Below are positions 1-5,768 of a DNA stretch of 6,548 nucleotides, in pieces. The first letter of the stretch is position 1; each line of letters opens with the position of its first letter. The notes beneath the pieces are model-generated. The model did not search any database. It saw only the letters and a list, made by a program, of their open reading frames with translations, and was not told the DNA's origin. Position numbers and translations under genes: made by a program. Origin of the DNA: Clostridiales bacterium (GTDB taxonomy: Bacteria; Bacillota; Clostridia; Christensenellales; UMGS416). Location of the stretch: NCBI GenBank assembly GCA_012515725.1, contig JAAYXU010000195.1, positions 1 to 6,548 of the forward strand, read 5' to 3'.

Positions 1-945
1 CTGGCGGGCAGCCTGCCGGGCGTCGCGTACCACGCGATCCGGTCGGGGAAGCTGCGACGCTATTCCTCTATCAGGAACCTGACCGATCCCTTCCGGGTCG
101 CGGCGGGCGTTTTTGAGGCCGCGTCGATACTGCGGAGTCTTCGCCCCCGCGTTGTGTTCTCAAAGGGCGGCTTCGTGTCGGTGCCGGTCGTTGCGGGCGG
201 ATGGCTCGCGCACGTGCCGGTCGTCATACACGAGAGCGATCTGACGCCGGGGCTTGCAAACCGACTGTCCATCCCACTGGCGCGAACCGTTTGCGCGACG
301 TTTCCCGAGACAGCGGCGGCCATCGGCAGGAAGGGGCTCCACACCGGGCCTCCGATCCGTCCGGAGCTCCTCGGGGGGAGCCGGGAGCGCGGACTCGCGC
401 TGTGCGGATTTGACGGCAGACGTCCGGTGCTCCTCATTATGGGCGGAAGCCTGGGAGCTCGGGCCGTCAACGATGCGGTGGACGGCATACTGCCCCGGCT
501 CACGCGGCATTTCGCGGTCGCTCATATCCGTGGCAAGGGCAATCTGAATGCAGGGATGGAGAGCAAACCGGATTACAGGCAGTATGAGTATCTGGGCGAT
601 GAGCTGCCCGACATACTGGCCTGCGCGGACATGGTTTTGAGCCGCGCGGGAGCGAACGCGATATGGGAGTTCGCGGCGCTGCGAAAGCCGATGCTGCTTG
701 TGCCGCTTCCGCTGTCGGCGAGCAGGGGCGATCAGATTAAAAACGCCCGTTCCTTCGCGGACCGGGGGTGGGCCGCCGTGCTGCCGCAGGAACGGATGAC
801 CGGCGACGCGCTTCTCGACGCGCTGCTCGACACCTGGGTCAAGCGCGCGTCCATACGCGAAGCGCTTGGCGCCGCGCCGCTAAACGGACTTAAGCATCTG
901 GAGAGCGCGATACTCGAGGCCGCGCTCGCGTCATCGCCCGGCTGA
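1..945 (+). CDS. murG: MurG, lipid II-forming GlcNAc transferase, 5'-truncated by the window edge
   Basis: MurG transfers GlcNAc from UDP-GlcNAc to undecaprenyl-pyrophosphoryl-MurNAc-pentapeptide, making lipid II on the inner face of the membrane. The frame is open from base 1 to a TGA at 943-945, giving 314 residues. The family is about 350-370 long, so roughly 40 N-terminal residues, including the glycine-rich acceptor-binding loop, lie outside the window. Visible in fragment numbering: GKLRRY at 16-21, FSKGGFVS at 53-60, HESD at 77-80 followed by TPGLAN, GGSLGA at 148-153 opening the C-terminal Rossmann domain, GKGN near 178-181, SRAGANAI at 214-221 with the donor-site Glu223, and SRGDQ at 241-245. 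This is the GT28 pattern of Firmicutes-type MurG. No other dcw-cluster gene is seen: the next gene downstream is convergent and unrelated. The last 15 bp overlap the end of the opposing MBL gene. Confidence 0.96.
   Translation: MAGSLPGVAYHAIRSGKLRRYSSIRNLTDPFRVAAGVFEAASILRSLRPRVVFSKGGFVSVPVVAGGWLAHVPVVIHESDLTPGLANRLSIPLARTVCATFPETAAAIGRKGLHTGPPIRPELLGGSRERGLALCGFDGRRPVLLIMGGSLGARAVNDAVDGILPRLTRHFAVAHIRGKGNLNAGMESKPDYRQYEYLGDELPDILACADMVLSRAGANAIWEFAALRKPMLLVPLPLSASRGDQIKNARSFADRGWAAVLPQERMTGDALLDALLDTWVKRASIREALGAAPLNGLKHLESAILEAALASSPG
903..927 (-). other. Stem-loop just after the MBL stop codon, inside murG
   Basis: GAGCGCG (903-909) is perfectly complementary to CGCGCTC (921-927) around an 11-nt loop that contains the palindrome CTCGAG. 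Read on the minus strand it lies 3 nt past the MBL stop, where a 3'-end structure would be expected. There is no T-run after it, so it is not a standard intrinsic terminator. It also lies within murG codons, so it may simply reflect GC-rich coding sequence. Confidence 0.25.
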
Positions 946-1815
946 TACGCCTATCCCGTCGTCTGTCAGTGTGAATACGACCGTACCGTCCCTGTCGGTG
1001 CGGAAAAGCTGTACGGATAGCTTCTCCAGGCGCGCGAGCACGCGGGTGTGCGGGTGGCCGTAGCTGTTGTCCAGGCCGCACTGCACGACCGCATAGCGGG
1101 GGTATACCGCCTCAAGGAACGCCGCCGACGACGACGTGTCGCTGCCGTGGTGGGGTACCTGCAGTATATCGGCGGTAAGTGGGAAGCCTTCGCCCAGAAG
1201 ATCCCGTTCCACGTCGTCTGTCATGTCGCCCGTAATCAGGAGATCGCCCCATTCGCTTTCCACCCGGACAACGACCGAGTATTCATTATAGTCGCTGTAG
1301 CGCGCGTCCTCGGGAGGATGCAGGAACCGCGCCCGCATACCCGCAAGCGCGGCTGTCTGCCCGGGGCGGGGCGCGTGTATGTCGATGTCCTTTTCCTCGA
1401 TCGCGTCCATCAGCGCATCAAACGTGGGCGTATCGTGTACCGCGCGGGGCATATAGAGCGCGTCCACCGCGAATGATGCGAGCACGTCGGGCAGGCCGCC
1501 TATGTGGTCGCTGTGCGGGTGGGTAGCCACCACGATACTGAGCGAATCCACTCCGCGCCGCCGCAGCTCCGCCACGACATCATCGCCCGCCTCGGGAGGC
1601 CCGGCGTCCACGAGCAGCCAGTCGTCGCCGTCGCCAACGAGCACGCATGCGCCCTGACCCACATCGATGAATACGGCCAGCAGGCCTTCCCCGTCCCACC
1701 CGGATATATCCGCGGGGCCCGCCGGATCGCGCTGCGTTCCGTACCAGATCGCCAGCGCCAGCAGCGCCGTGGCCACGAGCGGCAGTACGCGCCTGCCCTT
1801 ATTATTCGCCGCCAT
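931..1815 (-). CDS. Membrane-anchored MBL-fold hydrolase, ComEC C-terminal-domain-like
   Basis: A 294-residue metallo-beta-lactamase-fold protein resembling the C-terminal domain of the competence protein ComEC/Rec2, but without the ComEC channel. Residues 9-26 form a single hydrophobic segment after a basic start (NNKGRR). This predicts an N-in signal anchor with the catalytic domain outside. The domain shows FIDVGQGACVLV (49-60), LLVDAG (67-72), the metal motif HPHSDH (H99, H101, D103, H104), TGD with D197, PHHGS (H222, H223) and YGHPH (252-256), so metal binding looks intact. The ATG at 1815 is chosen because AGGAG lies 10 nt upstream and the hydrophobic anchor follows; an upstream extension would run into the preceding peptidase gene. 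It is the last gene of the M42 operon, 25 nt after peptidase C. The ComEC domain has been linked to nuclease activity, but the substrate of stand-alone versions is unknown. Function beyond metal-dependent hydrolase is inference. Confidence 0.9.
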   Translation of the reverse strand: MAANNKGRRVLPLVATALLALAIWYGTQRDPAGPADISGWDGEGLLAVFIDVGQGACVLVGDGDDWLLVDAGPPEAGDDVVAELRRRGVDSLSIVVATHPHSDHIGGLPDVLASFAVDALYMPRAVHDTPTFDALMDAIEEKDIDIHAPRPGQTAALAGMRARFLHPPEDARYSDYNEYSVVVRVESEWGDLLITGDMTDDVERDLLGEGFPLTADILQVPHHGSDTSSSAAFLEAVYPRYAVVQCGLDNSYGHPHTRVLARLEKLSVQLFRTDRDGTVVFTLTDDGIGVSAGR

Positions 1816-1825
1816 TGCACTCACG

Positions 1826-1830
1826 CTCCT
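1826..1830 (-). promoter_or_regulatory. Ribosome binding site of the MBL gene
   Basis: On the minus strand AGGAG lies in the short gap between peptidase C and the MBL gene, 10 nt before the ATG at 1815. An in-frame GTG at 1824 sits almost on top of this motif, too close to be the start, so the site decides in favour of the ATG. Confidence 0.6.
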
Positions 1831-1840
1831 GCCCGGCGAA

Positions 1841-2857
1841 TCACTGGTCGTACCCTGTCTCCAGCGCCTGGACAATGAGCGCGGCCGCTCCCTCCATGTC
1901 GGAGATGTCCACGGTCTCTGCCGGGCTGTGCACATAGCGGGTCGGTATCGACACTACGCCCGAAGGCACGCCGCCCCGGCTGCTCTGTATCGCTCCCGCG
2001 TCGGTGCCGCCCGCGGTCAGCACCTCGCGCTGCCACGCGACACCGGCTCTGCGCGCCGCCTCCTCCAGCCAGGCGATGACCGACGGGTTGCATATGACCG
2101 AGCTGTCCAGTACCTTTACGGCCGGTCCCCGGCCCAGATCCACCGTGAAGGGAACGCTTCCGGGCGTGTCTCCGGCAGGTGTCACGTCCAGCGCTACCGC
2201 GACCGTGGGATTGATACCGAAAGCCGACGTCCGCGCGCCCCGAAGGCCTACTTCCTCCTGCGCGGAGAATACCGCATATAGATCCATCGGGGACTCCCCG
2301 AGCGCCTTTAGTACCTCCACCTGTACCGCGCAGCCCGCCCTGTTATCCATCGCGGCCGCGCTGACCCGCCCTCCCATGACCATGAAATCCGACATGAAAA
2401 CCGCGACGTCCCCTACCTCGACCTGCTGAGCGGCCTCCTCGCAGGACGCCGCGCCGATATCGACGAACATTTCATTAAACGTCAGCTTCGACGGATCCTT
2501 TATAGTATCGCGCAGCTTTTTGGTCTCGACGCCCACGACGCCCCGTACGCCGTTTCCGAACGCCACCTGCCGGTATGCGCTGCGTATCGGGTTCACGCCG
2601 CCCACCGCGCACACGCGCAGGAAGCCGTTTTTCTCGATATGGATGACCATGAGCCCTATTTCGTCCATATGCGCCGACAGCATGACGCGGCCCTTTCCAC
2701 CGCCCTTGCGCTCGGCGATCAGGTTGCCCATCGCGTCCCGTTTGACCCTGTCCACATAGGGCGACACCATCGCCTCAATGACATCGGATGTCTCGGACTC
2801 CCGTCCGGTGGGGCCGTAGGCCCTGCACAGCCTTTCCAGCGTATCCTTCATGCCCAT
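1841..2857 (-). CDS. M42 family metallo-aminopeptidase, paralogue C (third in operon)
   Basis: A 338-residue M42 (glutamyl aminopeptidase/FrvX/TET-like) cytosolic di-metal aminopeptidase that removes N-terminal residues from peptides. All expected catalytic and metal positions are visible: H63 and D65 in SAHMDEIG, the bridging D171 in AAMDNRAG, catalytic E201 and ligand E202 in FSAQEEVG, D224 in VALDVTPAGD, and H310 in TRYVHSP. GGTDAGAIQ near 283-291 is also typical. Length is normal for the family. Start: AGGAGG lies 9 nt before the ATG at 2857 (protein begins MGMKD). The second ATG at 2851 would have 15-nt spacing, and a longer reading from 2878 would run back over the preceding gene. It begins 4 nt after paralogue B stops, so the two are almost certainly co-transcribed and probably translationally coupled. 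Of the three paralogues this one has the most canonical motifs. Substrate preference cannot be read from the sequence. Confidence 0.95.
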   Translation of the reverse strand: MGMKDTLERLCRAYGPTGRESETSDVIEAMVSPYVDRVKRDAMGNLIAERKGGGKGRVMLSAHMDEIGLMVIHIEKNGFLRVCAVGGVNPIRSAYRQVAFGNGVRGVVGVETKKLRDTIKDPSKLTFNEMFVDIGAASCEEAAQQVEVGDVAVFMSDFMVMGGRVSAAAMDNRAGCAVQVEVLKALGESPMDLYAVFSAQEEVGLRGARTSAFGINPTVAVALDVTPAGDTPGSVPFTVDLGRGPAVKVLDSSVICNPSVIAWLEEAARRAGVAWQREVLTAGGTDAGAIQSSRGGVPSGVVSIPTRYVHSPAETVDISDMEGAAALIVQALETGYDQ

Positions 2858-2861
2858 GGAA

Positions 2862-3899
2862 CTAGTCCTCCTTCTCAAAAAGGCGATGAATGCGCATCAG
2901 CGTTGCGCGCAGCAGCCTTTTGCCGTTATTGAAGTCCTGAAGTGAAAGCGCGGAAACGCCCGAATGAATATACCTGCATGGTATCGTGATATGGGCGACC
3001 GGGACGCCTTCGCGAGCAAGCTGTATCGGCCCGGCGTCCGTACCGCCCAGATTCCCCTCCCGGTACTGCCAGGGTATGCCCTCCCTCTCGGCAGCGCCTC
3101 GTATGAGCCGCAAGAGCGCCGGATCGGCGATCGCCGAGTGCTCCATAGGCGTGATAGCAGGACCCTTTCCGATGCGGGTTACCCGCATATGGTCGGGTAC
3201 CCCGTGCATATCGGCGCAGGTCGTACCCTCCAGCACCAGCGCCGCGTCGGGCCGCGTCCGGTGTGATGCGGCGCGCGCGCCCATACCGCCCACCTCCTCC
3301 TGCACGGAGAATACCGCGGTGACCGTGACCGGATAGCGCTCTTCGAGCGCCTCCAGCAGCAGCGCGCATCCCACCCGGTCGTCGAGCGCCCGGGATTTGA
3401 CCATACCGTCTCCAAAGAGCGTAAACTTGCTGTCAAATATCACCGGGTCACCCACCGAGACCAGCTTCTGGGCAGCCTCCCGGGAGGAAGCCCCCACATC
3501 GATGACCATCTTGTCAAGCTCGATGGGCTTTCCCTGCTCGTCGCCCTGCTGCAGATGGATTGCCTTTATGCCGATAACGCCCCGAACGCGCCCGGATCCC
3601 ACGAGCACCCGGGTCGACGGAAGAATCCTTGCATCCATTCCCCCGATCGGTATGAAATGAACGAACCCCTTCTCGTCGATGCCCGATACGAGCATACCTA
3701 CCTCGTCCATGTGGGCATCGATCAATACATTCCTGTCGGAGTGCTCGTCGCCCTCCTTGATCGCGATGACGCTGCCCAGCCGGTCGATCATGACCCGATC
3801 TGCGCAGTCGCGCGCTCTCTTCCATATAAACTGGCGCACCTCGTCCTCGTAGCCCGACACGCCCGAGAGCGCCGTCAGCTTCCTCAGCAGCACAGCCAT
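2862..3899 (-). CDS. M42 family metallo-aminopeptidase, paralogue B (second in operon)
   Basis: A 345-residue M42 peptidase, cytosolic and di-metal dependent. Motifs in order: DAHMDEVG with H63 and D65, ALDDRVG with bridging D173, FSVQEEVGGMGA with catalytic E201 and ligand E202, LVLEGTTCAD with E224, GGTDAGPIQ near 285-293, and CRYIHS with H312. The position that is Asp in paralogues A and C is Glu224 here. Glu at this metal-ligand position is, from memory, found in a known subset of the family, so the enzyme is probably active but may differ in metal use or specificity. Start: the ATG at 3899 has GAGGG 9 nt upstream and opens a normal-length N-terminus (MAVLLRKLTALSG). An in-frame ATG three codons earlier (3908) is possible but has poor spacing. 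The first 16 nt overlap the end of paralogue A, which favours translational coupling. Confidence 0.95.
   Translation of the reverse strand: MAVLLRKLTALSGVSGYEDEVRQFIWKRARDCADRVMIDRLGSVIAIKEGDEHSDRNVLIDAHMDEVGMLVSGIDEKGFVHFIPIGGMDARILPSTRVLVGSGRVRGVIGIKAIHLQQGDEQGKPIELDKMVIDVGASSREAAQKLVSVGDPVIFDSKFTLFGDGMVKSRALDDRVGCALLLEALEERYPVTVTAVFSVQEEVGGMGARAASHRTRPDAALVLEGTTCADMHGVPDHMRVTRIGKGPAITPMEHSAIADPALLRLIRGAAEREGIPWQYREGNLGGTDAGPIQLAREGVPVAHITIPCRYIHSGVSALSLQDFNNGKRLLRATLMRIHRLFEKED
2867..2872 (-). promoter_or_regulatory. Consensus ribosome binding site of M42 paralogue C
   Basis: A perfect AGGAGG on the minus strand lies inside the last codons of paralogue B, 9 nt before the ATG at 2857. It fixes the start of paralogue C at MGMKD and not at the later ATG at 2851. 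Confidence 0.8.
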
Positions 3900-4927
3900 T
3901 CCTCCCATCCCTCGCCGATGGAGCGCAGGAATGCCGCCAGCAGCCGCCCGGCCTCGCTGAGCACGTCCCAGCGCAAAAGCTCCACAGTCGTATGCATGTA
4001 CCGCAGCGGGAACTCGATAATGCAGAACGGCAGTCCGTCCCGTACCGTCTGCAGGCTGTCGCCGTCGGTACCCGTCCAGCGCCCCGATACGCTGATCGTA
4101 AATGGCACGCCTTCCTCCCGCGCGACCGACTGCAGGCGGTCGCTCAGCGCGCGCGAAGGCCGAGGCCCGACCGTAATACATAGCCGGTCGATGGGATACG
4201 CCCTAAAGGGCGGCGTATCGGGCGTCTCGGCGTGCGTCACGTCCATCACGACCGCCAGATCGAACCCTTCCCGGTAGGCCAGCCCCTCTATGCCCGACGC
4301 TCCCGTTTCCTCCCGCGTGCCCGCGACAAACACGACCTCCGGATAGAGCTGCACGTCGCGCAGGCGCTCCATCGCCTCGCACATGACCGCCACGCCGGCC
4401 CGGTCGTCCAGCGCCGCGCCGCACAGCGCTTCGCCCCCGGCCATCTCCCGGATCGGGGAATTGAAAGTCACAATATCTCCGACGCGCACGCGGCTGCGGG
4501 CCTGCGCGGCGTCAAAGCCTATATCGATAAACATATCCTCTATCGGTATTGTCTTCTTGCGCTCGTCGGGCGTGAGAACATGCGGGGGCTTGGCGCCGAT
4601 CACGCCGAAAAGCGGCTCGGTGCCATGAACCAAGACCTCCTGGGCCGGAAGTATCCGCGGATCGACGCCGCCAATGCGCGTAAATCCCAGAAACCCGTCG
4701 TCATGGATATGGGTCACCATCAGGGCCACCTGGTCGATATGGGACACGACGAGCGCCCGGAGACGCCCCTTCGTACCCATGCGCGCGCACGTGTTAAAGA
4801 ACGAATCGGTCCATACGTCATCGGTATATCGCCGAAACTGGGAGGCCGCCAGCGCCGAAACCTCCCTCTCCCAACCCGTAGCGCCGGGTACCGAGCAAAG
4901 CTTCATTAAAAAGGCCTTGTTGTCCAT
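3884..4927 (-). CDS. M42 family metallo-aminopeptidase, divergent paralogue A (first in operon)
   Basis: A 347-residue M42 peptidase and the first gene of the operon. Metal and catalytic positions are retained: H63 and D65 in SHIDQVA, bridging D174 in ALDDRAG, E206/E207 in GTREETGASG, D229 in VVMDVTHAETPD, and H312 in LRYMHTTVE. Several surrounding residues depart from paralogues B and C: HMDEVG/HMDEIG is HIDQVA, the Q/EEVG context is REETG, and GGTDAG is TGTDGD. This suggests a separate subfamily, not a recent duplicate. Start: the ATG at 4927 gives a normal-length N-terminus and has GGAGG upstream, though with only 3 nt between. A second in-frame ATG at 4906 (Met8) has a weak AAGG and would remove seven residues; it cannot be excluded. 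The predicted promoter is at 4989-5017, giving a 55-nt leader with a strong hairpin. The gene end overlaps paralogue B by 16 nt. Confidence 0.93.
   Translation of the reverse strand: MDNKAFLMKLCSVPGATGWEREVSALAASQFRRYTDDVWTDSFFNTCARMGTKGRLRALVVSHIDQVALMVTHIHDDGFLGFTRIGGVDPRILPAQEVLVHGTEPLFGVIGAKPPHVLTPDERKKTIPIEDMFIDIGFDAAQARSRVRVGDIVTFNSPIREMAGGEALCGAALDDRAGVAVMCEAMERLRDVQLYPEVVFVAGTREETGASGIEGLAYREGFDLAVVMDVTHAETPDTPPFRAYPIDRLCITVGPRPSRALSDRLQSVAREEGVPFTISVSGRWTGTDGDSLQTVRDGLPFCIIEFPLRYMHTTVELLRWDVLSEAGRLLAAFLRSIGEGWEEWLCC
3909..3913 (-). promoter_or_regulatory. Ribosome binding site of M42 paralogue B inside paralogue A
   Basis: GAGGG on the minus strand, within the coding end of paralogue A, lies 9 nt before the ATG at 3899. 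Its position supports that start over the in-frame ATG at 3908, which it touches. Confidence 0.5.
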
Positions 4928-4956
4928 GCTCCTCCACCCATATACCCTTTCCTCAT
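4906..4956 (-). other. Possible small upstream ORF in the peptidase-operon leader
   Basis: A 16-codon reading frame starts with the ATG at 4956 (minus strand), has a second ATG at 4941 preceded by a GAGGAAAGGG purine run, overlaps the start of paralogue A in another frame, and ends with a TAA at 4908-4906. That stop shares its last base with the in-frame Met8 codon of paralogue A (TAATG), the arrangement often seen in translational coupling. The predicted peptide (MRKGYMGGGAWTTRPF) resembles nothing I recognise. It could be chance; there is no independent evidence for translation. Confidence 0.2.
4931..4935 (-). promoter_or_regulatory. Ribosome binding site of M42 paralogue A, tight spacing
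   Basis: GGAGG on the minus strand is followed by AGC and then the ATG at 4927. The 3-nt spacing is shorter than the usual 6-9 nt, so initiation may be weak, or the start may be the in-frame ATG at 4906. Confidence 0.45.
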
Positions 4957-4980
4957 AAGGTCGGCGGGAGCCGCCGCTTA
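4956..4980 (-). other. GC-rich stem-loop at the 5' end of the peptidase-operon mRNA
   Basis: A perfect 6-bp stem, CGGCGG pairing with CCGCCG around a 3-nt loop (4962-4976), is extended by TAAG pairing with CTTA (4956-4959 with 4977-4980) across a 2-nt bulge. The transcription start predicted from the -10 box is near 4982, so the hairpin would begin about 2 nt from the mRNA 5' end. No T-run follows on either strand, so it is not an intrinsic terminator. By analogy with other 5'-terminal hairpins it could slow 5'-end-dependent RNA decay; this is inference. Confidence 0.5.
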
Positions 4981-4988
4981 ACGGGCTT

Positions 4989-5017
4989 ATTATACCATCT
5001 CCGATCAATAAATACAA
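4989..5017 (-). promoter_or_regulatory. Promoter of the M42/MBL operon, extended -10
   Basis: On the minus strand a -35-like TTGTAT (5017-5012) is separated by exactly 17 nt from a perfect TATAAT (4994-4989), which carries the TGn extension (TGGTATAAT). This reads as a housekeeping sigma-A promoter. The predicted start is the G at about 4982, leaving a 55-nt leader before paralogue A. An AT-rich consensus hexamer is unlikely by chance in such a GC-rich window. The -35 match is only partial, which the extended -10 could compensate for. Confidence 0.7.
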
Positions 5018-5064
5018 AAGAGACAGCCAAATTCAGCGGAAAACTTTAATAGCCCGGAGCGACC

Positions 5065-5093
5065 TTGCGCTCAGGGCGGTGGGCCTGTATAAT
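5065..5093 (+). promoter_or_regulatory. Promoter of the HAD gene, placing the start site on its ATG
   Basis: TTGCGC (5065-5070) and a perfect TATAAT (5088-5093) are separated by 17 nt. Counting the last T of the -10 as position -7 puts +1 at 5100, the A of the HAD ATG. The -35 matches the consensus at only three positions. The element is divergent from the peptidase promoter, with 47 bp between the two -35 boxes, so a regulator bound in between could affect both; I see no obvious operator palindrome there. Confidence 0.6.
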
Positions 5094-5099
5094 AGCCGC

Positions 5100-5762
5100 A
5101 TGAAAATATGCAGATATGACGCTATTGTGTTCGACATGGACGGACTCCTCCTTGATACCGAGCGCCTCGCCATCGAGGCATGGATCGAGGTTTCCCGGCA
5201 GGCGGGGTACGATATCCCGCTGGCGGTTATGCTTAATACGCTGGGTCTCGACGAACACGCCACGGGCCGGGTTATACACGATTACGCCGGGCCGGAATTC
5301 CCCTATGAATCTCTGAAAACCGCGAAGCGGGCGCTGATGCGCAAGCGCATGATAGACGAGGGAATGCCCAAAAAGCCCGGCGCGGACGAGCTGCTCGTCG
5401 CGCTGCGCGAAGCGGGCGTCCCTGTAGCGCTGGCAACCTCGACAGACCGCGAGCGCGCGCTGTGGCGGATTACCCGGTGCGGATGGGCGGAGTATTTTAC
5501 GGCGCTCACGTTCGGCGACGAGGTGGAGCGCGGCAAACCCGCCCCCGATATATTTGAGCTGGCCGCCCGCCGGATGGGCGTGCGGCCCCAGTCATGCGCG
5601 GCGCTCGAGGACTCTCCCGGGGGCCTGGCCGCCGCCCGCGCCGCCGGTATGACGGCGATACTCATTCCCGACATGAAAGCGCCCGACGACGCGCTCCGGC
5701 GCGTCGCCCACTACGTGTTCGACGACCTCAATACCGCCGCGCGCCACATATTCACCGACTGA
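5100..5762 (+). CDS. HAD-superfamily phosphatase/phosphomutase (subfamily IA, beta-phosphoglucomutase-like)
   Basis: A 220-residue soluble haloacid dehalogenase-fold hydrolase. Motif I is VFDMDG, with nucleophile D12 and acid/base D14, followed by LLLDTE. The helical cap spans roughly residues 17-85. Motif II is LATSTDRER (T113/S114), motif III is K146 in ERGKPAPDIF, and motif IV is ALEDSPGG (E170, D171). These are the complete catalytic set of the group containing beta-phosphoglucomutase, phosphoglycolate phosphatase and sugar-phosphate phosphatases; the exact substrate cannot be named. The ATG at 5100 is chosen because the fold begins right after it. There is no Shine-Dalgarno sequence upstream, and the -10 box ends 6 nt before it, so the mRNA is probably leaderless. 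A GTG at 5079 is in frame but would place the -10 box inside the gene. It is transcribed alone, divergent from the peptidase operon and convergent with the acyltransferase. Confidence 0.93.
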   Translation: MKICRYDAIVFDMDGLLLDTERLAIEAWIEVSRQAGYDIPLAVMLNTLGLDEHATGRVIHDYAGPEFPYESLKTAKRALMRKRMIDEGMPKKPGADELLVALREAGVPVALATSTDRERALWRITRCGWAEYFTALTFGDEVERGKPAPDIFELAARRMGVRPQSCAALEDSPGGLAAARAAGMTAILIPDMKAPDDALRRVAHYVFDDLNTAARHIFTD

Positions 5763-5768
5763 TTTACC

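Noticed and set aside
903..927. Rho-independent terminator for the MBL operon
   Set aside because: The stem is present but no T-run follows on the minus strand, so I list it only as a stem-loop.
1048..1476. Plus-strand open frame opposite the MBL gene, rich in Arg
   Set aside because: It is a mirror of conserved MBL codons; the composition is a by-product and no domain is visible.
1816..1935. 40-residue N-terminal extension of the MBL protein
   Set aside because: It would overlap the end of the peptidase gene in another frame, is Arg/Ser/Trp-rich, and precedes a good start with AGGAG and a signal-anchor segment.
1667..2281. Plus-strand open frame of about 204 codons spanning the MBL/M42 C junction
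   Set aside because: It covers parts of two real opposite-strand genes, and its translation has no coherent fold or motif.
3900..4181. N-terminal extension of M42 paralogue B by 94 residues
   Set aside because: It is an out-of-frame reading of paralogue A, and family length and the ribosome binding site support the start at 3899.
3555..4277. Long plus-strand open frame (about 240 codons) antisense to M42 paralogues A and B
   Set aside because: It lies opposite two clearly conserved genes, its translation has no recognisable motif, and long antisense frames are expected in GC-rich coding DNA.
4956..4980. Riboswitch or terminator-based attenuator in the 55-nt leader
   Set aside because: There is only one short hairpin, with no U-tract, no competing stem and no known aptamer motif, and the leader is too short for most riboswitches.
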